Assembly (NCBI GenBank): GCA_963931925.1
Contig: OZ007572.1
Location: 22,988,730-23,052,729, forward strand
Origin: Onchidella celtica
Taxonomy: Eukaryota > Mollusca > Gastropoda > Systellommatophora > Onchidiidae
Length of the DNA: 64,000 nucleotides
Direction of reading: 5' to 3'
The notes under the pieces were generated by a model. That model had not been told where the DNA came from, made no database searches, and saw only the letters and a program-made list of their open reading frames with translations. Below, one piece after another: positions 25,401-37,200 of the stretch. Made by a program: the position numbers and the translations under genes. How positions within the stretch are numbered: the first letter of the stretch is position 1; each line of letters starts with the position of its first letter.

Positions 25401-26186
25401 CCAGTCATCACTGGAAAACACACAATCTCCCGACTGCTCTCTGATCTCACGTCTGTCCCCTTGGACTTCTTAACTTGCAGTGATCTGACTATTCAGATTT
25501 TGCCTCTACTACGCCTCAACTCCACTCACAACATGCACGCTTCAAATCCCTTCCCCGCACTCACTGACCCCCGCTCACTCGCTCGTGACAGTATTGTCAA
25601 TTTTTGGGGGCTTCTTTTCTTCACACAACATGACCCAGTTCATTCAGCCAATAGAGTTGAAGATGTATTGCACATTGCTTGTACAAGCTTTTTTTTCTGT
25701 TTTGTTTTGTATTAAATGCATTTCTAATAAAATGGAGATTGTATTTCAAAGGACAATTTCCAGACCACGATTGAGAAGTATGTTTGTTTGGAGTTTAAAT
25801 TTTCATAACCAATTCAGCCTGTTGCTGTCAAATGAGATGTACTTCATTTGGCACATTAATCTTGCAATAACCCAAAGTATTGTATTACTGTTGCCTTATT
25901 GAGAATCAACTTATGTTATAGAAAACTAGCTGTCAGTGCTCACAATAATTCTGTTTCTTTAAAACATGTTTCATTGATGTTGTGATTTCCAAAGACTGCA
26001 AGAAAATGTTCTCTCTATTATGTGTCTTTTGCACTGTCTATTCACATAATGCAGTTAAAAAGGAAGGGACTGATCTTACCAGTAATAGTAATTGATGTTA
26101 TCACTTTCTTTTTTCAGCATCTTGGAAAATGTGGGATGCCACGGAACTACTCTTTGAACACATCTGCTGACAAGAGTGTAGTCTGA
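19412..26186 (+). CDS. PIERCE1: PIERCE1, piercer of microtubule wall 1 (C9orf116 homologue), 4 exons
   Basis: Exons are 19412-19426 (MAEQQ), 23634-23721, 24351-24484 and 26118-26186 (stop TGA). All are GT-AG with matching phases, giving 101 aa. The conserved pattern TSDYYR, DLPQRF, P-x2-F-x-GY, YG-x-KAPSVH-x-MP, FY-x2-S-x-KFS, GM-x-RN-x-SLN and DKS-x-V matches the vertebrate PIERCE1 family. It is shorter than the human protein (about 136 aa) and lacks that protein's C-terminal tail. In vertebrates PIERCE1 is a microtubule inner protein inside ciliary and flagellar doublets, and the same role is inferred here. Intron 1 contains an antisense LINE. Intron 3 contains a solo LTR whose target duplication starts at the first base of the splice donor. 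The coding frame is intact. Confidence 0.9.
19953..23198 (-). mobile_element. RTE-like non-LTR retrotransposon (LINE), near full length, 12-bp TSD
   Basis: This 3246-bp element is antisense to PIERCE1 in its intron 1. The direct repeat AATCCATCAAGT at 19941-19952 and 23199-23210 is a perfect 12-bp target duplication. On the minus strand the element starts near 23198 with a GC-rich leader and ends in a short (GAT)n microsatellite at 19953, as RTE-type elements often do. One long frame encodes an apurinic-type endonuclease followed by reverse transcriptase. No separate ORF1 is seen. The clade assignment (RTE-like rather than CR1 or L2) rests on overall look and needs a phylogeny. Confidence 0.88.
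19973..22990 (-). pseudogene. LINE endonuclease-reverse transcriptase ORF with one premature stop
   Basis: The frame runs from about 22990 to 19973, roughly 1005 codons, interrupted only by a TGA at 22792-22790. Upstream of it is the endonuclease start (RIASWNVRSMYEAG). Downstream come the metal-site and catalytic motifs (IYAPTNEATDED, GDANAKIG, SDHHMLLARL) and then reverse transcriptase with the finger motif GITLLSIPGK, LDYEKAFDSIDRE, GVRQGCLLSP and the catalytic FADDLALL. The C-terminus is rich in Arg and Trp (SRGRPRGTWRR). A single stop in an otherwise open frame means the copy is young but inactive unless the stop is bypassed. Plus-strand open frames over this region are shadows. Confidence 0.88.
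24490..25590 (-). mobile_element. Solo LTR of the Gmr1-b Gypsy family, TSD GTATT
   Basis: On the minus strand the 1101-bp unit starts TGTCACGAGC and ends GGGATTTGTTACA. It aligns with the 5' LTR remnant at 58906-59592 and with the 3' LTR beginning at 63897. GTATT flanks it on both sides (24485-24489 and 25591-25595), a 5-bp target duplication, so this is an LTR-LTR recombination product. It sits in PIERCE1 intron 3, five bases after the exon 3 boundary. An AATAAA lies near its U5 side. Near 24829-24912 it carries about five imperfect copies of a 16-19 bp unit containing AATAGCACATTA. Confidence 0.92.
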
Positions 26187-28233
26187 TCGAAGTCCTTACT
26201 CTGTATGTTTATGTAATTGTACATATTTTTCCTGTGTTTATTTGTCAGTCTTTTTGTTGGCACTGCACACATTTTTTACAGTTATGTCACCTTTTTCCTA
26301 GAAGAAAGACCTATGGATGTTAATGGGATTTGGCCAGTCAAAGAACAAAAATTAAACATGTTTGTACGTTATTAAATAATGCTGCACAAATAACTACCAG
26401 ATTTGGTGTTTTATATAGGAATAGGCCTAAGCTATTTTTCATAATTCTACATGTATTTGACATGCATACTCTGGGTTTTAGCAGGAATGTATTACATTGA
26501 ACATTCTACTGGGACAGTAAAGACTGAGGCTAGAGTTTTGTTTTCGAAGCAAACCGTACTTATGAATTTCTTTATACAGATTATAGTAAATTATGTTTTA
26601 ATATATTTTTTTTTTTACTTTTCATATTTTTGTTAGAAGTGTCGGTGACAAGATGCTAAACCTCTAGGTGCAGGCATGCGCCAAGTAACTATTGATACAT
26701 GTGCATATAACACCAATCTGGTTATCATTCTGATTATTTGAAAAGATCTCACTTTTTGAGGAGTCGGACCCACTTTTACCATTTATAAAGCAACTCAGTG
26801 TACCTATATAAATTGCTTTTCTATGATTTGTATCCATGAGAAGATAGGTCCGATTTTCTTCATCATCAAAACTTATAATTCTAGGAGACATTTTCCTTTG
26901 AACATTTAACTGGTGAAGCAGGGGTGACCATCGTTTTCAATTGTTATCAGAAGAGAGTGTTACAGATCTGTGCACTCTGAGCAGGGCTTTTGTCCCCAGA
27001 GCTTCGTGTGCCCTTTACAGGGTTTTCTTGTTCAGTGAATTGAATGTAAATCACAATGATACTTGTTGAAAAAACTACTTGCGATCTTGAAAATGAATGC
27101 TCAAAATTCCAATCATGAATTAGATGTTTTTTTGTTTTTGTTTTTTTCATAGCATTATCTCCTTTACATCAGTCTTAATTATATTCATTTGAGAATGTGG
27201 AGCTTTGTTTTACTGTGTTTATGTAAATGAAATGTGAATAAATTCTTGTTGCAATACGAATTCTGTATTTCAGTCCTTTTTAAAGGAAATTAAGTTCAAA
27301 ACAAACATGCAGTTTTATTCTGTATTGAATATAAATCACCTCAAGTCAGCTTGTTAACAGACATTTCTGAGAAATATTCAACAGTAATCAATTGAGGCTC
27401 ATAATCCAGTGAATTATCCATTTGAATTCTTTTGACATCCTAATACTATAGAGTGATGCCTATGCTTATGTTAATCTTCTGGGCGTAAAGAATTACAAAA
27501 TTTGAGAAAAAAGCATGCTGTGATTCAGCAGAAAAGTCTGAAATGAGTTTGGTCAAAGCCAGCTGCGAACCTTTGTTGGCTATGTAGACAGACACAAAAA
27601 AAACAACAATAAACAAAATATAAAAGTTTAACCATTTCTTTATTTGAAAATCCCATGTGTTACACTTCCCCAAATACAAGTAGACTTGTACACGACAAGA
27701 CAACTCATAAATATAAAAAGTGCAGTCTCAAGTAAGAAATAAACAAAACTAATCTTTTTTACATGGAAGAGCTCACTAAGAAGCTTATTTTTCCACTCAT
27801 GAAATAAATAATTATTTTTCACTGAGATAGTCCCAAAACTTTGCACCATTCCATCAACATGACCAGGGCTGTCTTAACACATGGGTACACTGGGCATCTG
27901 CCTAGGGCCCAAAGGATTTAGGGGACCCCATGCATGCAATTTTGCATTGGTTTTTGAAATGGGGTAGGCCACAGCTATTGCTTTGCCCAGGGGCCCATAA
28001 TGGTGTTAAGATGACCCTGAACATGACACCTCTTTGTTCAACATTCAAAAATGATATCTAAATTTCATTTGCACTAATCTTTCACATCATTCAAAAATCA
28101 TCTCTTGCCCTCATTTTTACACAACCGAATAGAATTCAATAAGAATATATACTTGCACATCAATCAACCATTATGCTTGCATTGCATCTCACAGAGTCAT
28201 CCATTTCCTACATCAATCACTACATACAGATCA
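26187..28233. other. Convergent 3' region between PIERCE1 and COG6
   Basis: No coding exons are visible. A candidate polyadenylation signal AATAAA for the plus strand lies at 27237-27242, about 1 kb after the PIERCE1 stop. The COG6 3' UTR should extend leftward from 28233. A short hAT MITE occupies 27864-28019 and may be transcribed as part of the COG6 3' UTR. Confidence 0.5.
27864..28019. mobile_element. Short hAT-type MITE, 156 bp, with 8-bp TSD
   Basis: The termini CAGGGCTGTCTTAACAC and GTGTTAAGATGACCCTG are imperfect inverted repeats. The direct repeat AACATGAC at 27856-27863 and 28020-28027 is a perfect 8-bp target duplication. The interior has GCCTAGGGCCC-like blocks typical of CAGGGC-type hAT ends. 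There is no ORF. Confidence 0.85.
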
Positions 28234-31200
28234 TTACATTAATAAATGGACCACTTGTTCTGGTGTTCTGGGCACTATCCCTTGGCCATCCTTGTAACCA
28301 CTGGCTGGATCCATGATGGCGGTGTATATCTGTTTGTAAGCTTCACATACAAGTTCCACAGATCTTTTCTTGGCAGATGCTCTGAAAATTTTAGAAAATC
28401 ATTTTTGCAAATACCTTCATCAAATGACATATTAATTTCAGAAAGCAAGGAGGTCAATAAATGAATATGTGCAATATACAAATAATAAAAACCACTTGCA
28501 CACATCATTTTTTCCCATATTCCTGAATTGACTAAAAAGAGAATATTCTCGCTGCCTCACAATCTCAGCAGTGGCACTGGAATTGTCTCTTTGTTTCTTG
28601 TCAAAAACATACATTGTCTTAACAAAATGATCTCATAGTATAAGATGAAACTGCAGTTTGAATTTTTAAAAATAACTGGCAGTACATAAATTAACTCACT
28701 GACTATCCTAAACCAGATTCTCCTGATCAAGCCGTCGCCGAAGTCAGACCCCAAGCTGGATTTTCCCGCTCGGAATTAATAACTTAATTTATGAAGCTTC
28801 CGGTTGTTGCAACGAAGTATACTTTTGTGCATGCGTGAGGTTGGTTTTCCTGTTCCTTCCACGAAACTTAAACAGTGAATGGCATATTGAAATTCATGTT
28901 TTTTTATTTATTTATTTTTAAAAATATTTCTTTGTTGTGACATCGTAAAATGTGTCGTCATATCTATTACATGATTTTGATCTTAACTCAAGTTTTGGAG
29001 GTATCTTCATGAAATTTGGATGGTGAATTCATAATTGGATTACAACATGTGTTATTATATTTTAATACTTGAGTGCACAGGGATACTTAGAAGCAACATG
29101 AGCATGGGGTAAATTGAAAATCTGTTCTTGAATTCTTCATTTCAAGTTTACTGTCCTGATTTTGTATCAAAGTGTGCTAAATCATCCTGCCAATCCTTTT
29201 TCCCTATTCTGCATTCAATTTCCAACAAATTGATGTGTATATGACGTAGTCTAGCTCTCTCCACAACAAACCTGTGTCATATGTGGAATTTCGTTTGTAG
29301 CAAATTTACCTTTCGTCCAACCATAAAATTCCGTCGGGGAGTCTATGACTTAACAATGAAATAAGAAAAAGGTTGTACCTGAGGCAGCCACTTAGGACTG
29401 AAACTTTTCAAAGCTTTAAGAAAAAATGTCCTTTTCTCCGGGCGTCCTTTGTGAATTTGAAAATAAGTATAGGGTCTATAGACCCACAATGAAAAAGTAA
29501 AAAAAGTGAAAAGAGAATATTACATCCACCAACGTGAGCTTGAAACTGACAACCACAACTGCAAAATCAAACAGCTACTTATCAAAAATGTATAATGTAC
29601 AAGCTTCACGCAGAGTTGAATATTTTCAGTTTGATTTGTTATACATAGCCAAAGGACAAAAGAAAACTTAAAATGACAGAATTGAACTCACCTTACTGTA
29701 GAACTGAGTATGTAATTGCACTGTGGAAGTGCAAGGCTATCAGGTTGTGCCAAGTAGCTGTCAAACTTGTTCTGCAGTTAAGGAGAAACACGCATAGAAC
29801 ACATTGAAAACCATGAAAAACAAAACAACCGAAGAAAAAACAACTGACAATTCACAAGGTACAAGAAAAATGACAGCTATTCCCAATGGATTTTCAATGT
29901 TCTCCTAGTCCCACCAAAACAAAAAAAAATTCAGCCACATTTGAAACACTGTCCTATTGTTAAAACAGGGTCAAACATTCAAACCAAAGGATTTATTTAA
30001 TTTTGCTTAGTTTCCTTCTTCGAGCATGACACAAGTTTCCCTCTAAAACAAAGAATTCCACCGTTTTCAAAATTGCTAAATTTGACTACTTTCATTTAAT
30101 AAACAACAACAAATGTCTCATGAATCTCTAATTTTATCCTACCAATCTCAGCTACAGGTGCACATAAATGCACGCCAGTACCGTGTTTCAGTACAGGTGA
30201 GTGTGCCTTTATGAGTAAATTTGGGTGAAAAATTCACTGAGATAATGTATCAGTGAATGCATATTTACACAGCTGCTTCTTTCTTTGTTCAGTCCTTACA
30301 CTACAGTGCCCTTTATTTTTACTTAAGTCTACTGTAGCATTATGAGTCAGATTACAGAATGTTATACATTACCACAGAAGACTTTATAGCCAGCTCATCC
30401 AAGCCTGGTACAGAAGACAGTGGACCCTGTTATTGTAAAACAAACAAACTTCATGAAAGACATTTTTTCACATTTGATTAGAAGAACACACTTGTTCGCA
30501 ACGAGAAGAGGGACGGAGAAATCGACATCAAAAGAAGCACTTGGAAGAATTAAAATCCTTTTCAATTCACATTAATAATTAAATTTTTTTCTTTCAAATC
30601 TGACCTTATAATATCAGAAAGTAACATATCGTTACACACACAGAAATAAATTTTAGATAAGTTGACAGTAATGATATAAACACCATCAAAAAGGTTTAAC
30701 CTAGTGAACGTAAACAAACAAAGACATCAAAAGTCCCAGATGGGTCTGAAATTCAACAGTAATCTGAAAATCACATTTTTTTTAGTGTCTACTGCAACAA
30801 CTAAAGATTTTTTCATTTAAAATGGGCCATGCCAAAATTTGTTAACAGTGGACCCATGTCTCACTTTACTGCATAAAGTATTCATATCTGTGTAATCTAC
30901 ATGGAACGCTTAGGTCACATCTGCTACAATTTATTTTCTAGCTCTTGTCACTTAATTCTTGATATTTACAATATTTTAGGTACCATCATTACACTTTGCT
31001 AATCATTTCCGCATACCATTTTTGATGATAAGTGTATATAATAGTAGTATAAGAATGCCAGACAAAATTTCCCCATCCAATAGCCTGACAATTACCAACC
31101 TGATCTGGCTGATGTTGCTGCAGAGCCCCGTACATGTGGGCTAGACCGACACGATTTAGAATGTAAGAAGCTTGCTCAGAGACTAGAGTGTCCACATGTG

Positions 31201-34200
31201 CATCAGTCTGAAATGTAGTTCAATATGTGTCCAATTTAATCCAAGCTGCAGAAGCACAGAAAAATTAGAAACAGTTCCAAAAATATTAAGAAGGATGAAT
31301 CCAGGCAAAAATTAAACATTATACGTTGATGTACAAGAACAAACACTACAGGGCTTTTCTACAGAAAACATGTGCTTTCATTTGTCATCAATGCTAGCTC
31401 CAATTCTTACTTAAATGTGACACCTACAATCTTGACAAACTGTTCAAATATGATTACTGTTTTCATGATCACTGCAAAACATTTTCTAATCCATCCCAGG
31501 GATTTTTTTCAGGACTTTTTTCTTGTGGCAGGCCTTATTACATTGAACAAAGTTAAGTATTTCCTACCAGCCAAGCCCTGCTCACCTGAGCATTCAACAT
31601 CTCCAGTCTAGTGTCTGTGAACTCATACAGTGCCAATGTTGTATTCATCAAGTGGATACAGTTGACCATGTAGGCTGCCATATCAATGGCACTGAGCCTA
31701 CTGGCAGACATGGAGCACATTTGCAGCAACGGATCAATGACGCATGCCAAAATCTTGATTTTAAAGAAAAATTTGAAAGAGAAACAGAATGGCAAGATGA
31801 TTTACTGACAAGTAGGTCATGGAAACATTTGACATAAAACTTATTCCTGTGATTCTGAATCAGTGAAATTTACAACAAAACTCTTATCAAGAAGACAAAC
31901 AACAAAACATACATTTACAGCCAGCAAACTTTGGCGGAATATTCAGTATTTTCCAGGCCTATTACAGAAATGGATACTGCTTGTTACGAAACAGACAATA
32001 GATCTGCAATATCTTTACTGACAAAAATCCAGCAATTGGTCTCCATTTCTATGTCATGATAGAAGTCAGATTTTGACAACTCATATTTTGCCATCTATTC
32101 TATATCCATACCAAATAAAAGATATTTACATATTTCAGGAAGGATCAATATTTATGATGTAAAACAGTTTAATGACCTCATTCATGTTAGGCCAGTTTCT
32201 TTTGCCTCTGGTTGGTTATGAAATGTAAACATAGCCATCACAACTATCAGCAAATATCACCCCTATACACTGAAAATCTGAAATCACAATATCAAGATTG
32301 CACTCAGACCTGTTTGTAATCTTGCTTCTTGTCATCAATAGGAACTACAGAGGCATCATGACAGGCCAGAACATCTCTCAGTAATTGTAATGTTTGCGTT
32401 AATGATGCAGTTGGGCCAAGGTCTCCTGGCGGGAGTTCCACCTAGACAAATTATAAAAATCAAAATAAATGAAGGCAACTTATTGCAAAAATAAATACGA
32501 CGAGGTTGCTGCTACAAAAACACTCGAATGGCAGTGTCATACTGGAGGAATATTATTAACAAGGCACTGAATTTTTTTAATGCAGATGCATATTAATTTG
32601 GAACTATGTAATTATTATTAAAAACTCTACAAAAGAAATGAACTTCAGAGTCAATGTTGAAATACATGTTCACAACAACTTATCTTTACAAAGGGTACAA
32701 ACCCATTACATGCAAAAAGTTAGGATGGACTAATGTGTGTCATTTAACACAATGCTTTCACTCTACCAAATTACTTAAATTTAAAGAAATTCATCTTTAA
32801 TACTTTACCTGCCTACAGAAAAGTACAAATATTCTCTAGAATGAAGCCCTGTTTTGAGAGACCAGGACCAAAAGGAGTGTTGCACTATTAAATTCGTAAC
32901 TCAATAACAACTGGACAGAATGTTTTCAAATTTTCACCACAATGCTGTCATAATTATTATATTCTTCACAATTATTAGCCAATATTCAAATTAGGATAAT
33001 GTGACCATGGAGGCCATCTTGGATTTGTGCTATTTATAGGAAAATTTGACATAAACTCATGTTACACCTCTTTTTATAAAATTATTTAGATGTCTTGAGC
33101 ACTGCTTATGGTTTAGATGTGATGCACGCATGTTACTAAAATGTCAAATGAAAGCAGAATAAATTTTTGTTTTCTTTTGAGACATGCAAATAATACAAAT
33201 GAAAAAGACAAAAATAACAAAATGTGTCAACTTTTTATAGAAACCCCAAAATGTATGCAGTTTGTCATAACAGTTTGTAGAACCGTATTTTGGTGCTCCT
33301 GTTTGTGTTGTGAGCCATGTAGGGTCTAGTTCCAAGAAATCTTCCAAATCATTCCAAGGATTGGCTGTTTTTGCTGTCACACCCCCACCCCACCTCAAGA
33401 TCTAGACCCATGTCAGACCATCTGGTCATTATTACTAGTCTTACGGCTAGGTCTAGGCAATGCAGTGCTTCTTTCACTGCTGTTGAAATCACTAGAAAGC
33501 CTGCTTATACAATAATCATAGCTCTCTGCTTCAAATTCTTCACAAGAATCTGAATCGTTACCATTGACATAAGGTTTAGACATGGTAAAAATGATGTTTT
33601 CCAATTTTTACCGAAACAACTCACTTCAACAGCTCGAAAACTGCAAAAGGGCAAAGGAAGTCGAGTGCGGAGCTTCATAACAGTCCTATCAGTTAGTAAC
33701 GAAGTTAACTTTGTAGCCTGATTTTGAGGTGCACTGTAACATTCGCCCATCGCCGAAATAGGCATTTAGATGCACTACCGGAAATTCGCCAATCAGTGAA
33801 ATAGGCAGGTTAAGTGTTAAAAAGAAAAGGCAAGTAATATTCAAAGACAAATGCAATCATACCTTATCCAACAGTTTATTAGCATGGCTAGTGAGGCTGT
33901 TGAAGAACATGCGGTGACTTAGATCCTGAATTTCTGCCACTGTGCTCAATAAAGCTGCCTCACCATTGACGATTTGGCTGAAAGGACACATAAAGCAAAA
34001 AAATCACTTACAATGACATAAACATAGGACCAGAATATTATCCTTTTAATTTAGTATCCATTTCCCTCATAACCTAAATGAATTCTGATATTTTTAAAAG
34101 GTAGCCATGTGGATACTGTCTGCTTAAAATCATCTAAAACTTCATCATAAGTCTTTTTCCAATATACATGTAATGCCTATGAAACTGAATTGTGGAGATA

Positions 34201-37200
34201 TTGTTCTCCCACTGTGTACGGAATCCCTTCCGTTTGCTTGTTCATCTATATTTTGTGATTATGCATGTCAAACATTTTCTGCAAATACCTGAGAACTACC
34301 ATTACAGATTACATATCATTCCTGGAAAACTTGTTCATCCTTGGCAACGAAATTAACAAATTGGAAGGAGGTGAATTTCTGATTATTAAAACTATTTAAA
34401 AATAGTTCCAAGGAACCAACACTTTTTAGAGGTCTTAAAATGTCCAAACCCTTCTTTGGGGATGATGGAATGGCATGGGACCTCCATCCCACCAGCTTTG
34501 AAAAATTATCTAACAAATTCTCCTTCCATTCTCTTTTCCTGATGAAACATTTCATTAATTACAATGTTAGTCTGTGTCCATTAACATTGCACATGCACAC
34601 TGAAAATCTGATGTCAAGATCTGAACAATTACATCTACTCACCTAATTGTGTGGTGGTAAAATTTAAGCAAGTTGTCCAACTTGTATAAGGTGACAGGGT
34701 CTTGCTCAGATACAAGTACCTGCTCAACACGAACCTGAAAGCCATAAACAAAAAATAAAATTTCTAGCTTAATATATTTATAATGCACAGAAAAATCAAA
34801 AAGAATATTTACACACATAACCTGTGTATTCTGTTTATTTCAGAAGTTACAGAGTTCAATTCTGAAAAGGTACCATGGGATACTACAATATACCACAAAA
34901 TGCTTTACCAGCATGACAGAAGCATGAACAGTAAATAAGTTTGAGAAATATAAAGGACCATTATCACAAAGAAAGAAAATGGGGATGGACAAAGAAAAAG
35001 AAGACAGATAACTGACAGTCACTGTCAGTCATAACTGAAACTTCACCTTTGAGAGAAAAAATGACCTAGTGTTAACAATGAGACAAACACCTTTAATTTC
35101 TGAATGTGTGCTTTTTACCTTAAATGGAGTGCAGACTCCTTCGGTTATATTACCCAGAACTTCATCCATCTGAATGTTGGCAGCTGAAAGTGAGAAGAAA
35201 AAAAAAAGAAATATTATTATTTACACATTTTGAGCTGCAACTGAAATAAGTTTCAAGATAATTATTGATTAAAATGAATAACACATATACCACTGAACTC
35301 AGCAAAATCTGAATTCAATTATGATAACTATTTAAACTCATGGAGGGATGAATGAGTACTTGGCCATGGATGGAGTAATAATGGCTGGACATTGCATGAA
35401 AACATCTTGAATGTTTGTGATAAAAATGCAACAACTGTTACTCTCTGAATATAAATGAATTCAGATTTTTCTAATACATACTTATGCTGATACTATCATC
35501 TGACACAGAAGAATTTAAAATAGTGAGTGAAAAACTGATTGTGAAGCAAGAATACAGTGGAAAAGTTAAATTTTCTAAACCCTATTCTCATTATCATAAT
35601 GAAAATTGTGTTTCTCATACAGTAAAGAAACCTAATGATAATCTCACCCTTTGTCCAACTGTACTACAATAAAGCATATCAGTCATCGTTTGGCTGGTGT
35701 TTTATTAAAGTAGTTAGCACTGTTCGGCCAAACTGGAACAATGTGTAGCCATCGTTCATAACTGTATTATAAAAAAGGGAATGACCTACTCCCACTTTGA
35801 ATCTTCACGCATAGTTTCAGTGAAACTTATTCACATGAATTTACACATACAGATGGCATACATTTTATTTAACGCCTATTTTTCATTTCTGGTTGATTGA
35901 AGAAAAAAACATTATGTTACAAAGCTTTGAAAAAAGAAACATAGGCAATCCACCCAGCCAAACGACACTCGGTTCCTGAATGTAAAAACCAGCTGTGGCA
36001 GCCCATTACACTTGCTATTGGCATGGATGATAAAAGTTGGCATTTTTTGATGGCCCTACCCAGACAGAGGATATGCTACTGCGAGGCCAAATGCCCGGAG
36101 TAAAACTTGATATTTAATTATAGCTTCACCTACTTGTGCAGTTTTTCAGTAATGATTGCAAATATTCTTTTTCTGAGGCTGATGTTTGATGCAACCAGGC
36201 CAGCATGTCCCCCACGTAGCGAAGCGGATCATGGGAATGCAATTCTATTGGCCGAGGGGTGCCTCCAGGACCTAAAAACAGAAAGAACACCAGGAGTAGC
36301 TAACTTGGCCAAAAGGAAGATTCAAGGCCAATGCCAAGCATATGGAAAACATGTGTAAGAAGATTCTAGCCAGTCAATGATAATGTAAATGTTCCACCAT
36401 TATATCTGACTTTAATTATATGTAAAGAAAAAGCAACATAAAACATGACAACGAAATTAAATTCTACGAAAATACTAAAAATCTCAAGCCATTTGTAACT
36501 GCATTCCAAGGGAATACTCCGCCTAAATCAGATACATTTATATAAAAATGCTGATGGTTTCAGCATTACGGTGAAAAAGAACAAAAAAAGCTATTAACAC
36601 AAAAAAGAATATATGTTCTGTTACAGGACTGACAATCAGAGCTTTTTCATGTCAGCTTACCTCCTCTTGTGAGGGCATCAATAAAGCCGCGCACAACAGC
36701 ACTTCTCCGAGCCTTACCAAATTCATCTAATGAATACCTGATATAAAAAACGAAAATTTAAAAAATCAAATTTATGTCATTTATCTGAATTTTTTTCCCT
36801 ATTCTGTCTTGGTATGAACTGTGATGCAAGATTAGTGCAAAAATGCAGCAAACTAAAAATCTTATTTCAGGTTTCATCATATTCAAAGTTAGAGACAATT
36901 CTATACTATATATAGCAAATGAATCTGACAACACCCCGCTGAAACATTTTCCATATCCATAAATAATGAAATGAGTGAAGAGTGTAAGTACTATTTTGAT
37001 TGTTATGATTATTATATTGGTAATTATAAAATATGATCTGAAAACTTGTGTAAAATAGTACCATAAAAAGATGGACCAAATATGCACAATAGATGCATTA
37101 ACAGATACAGACCATACATTTAAAACTTCACACTGTTATAAACAAAGTTTATTATATGCCTACACAGATAAAACAGTGGCATGTTCACAAATCAGCCTTC

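Noticed and set aside
36758-37087. 109-codon minus-strand hydrophobic frame
   Set aside because: It is in COG6 intron 8 between exons at 36661-36737 and 37222-37315, and has no splice support or family similarity.
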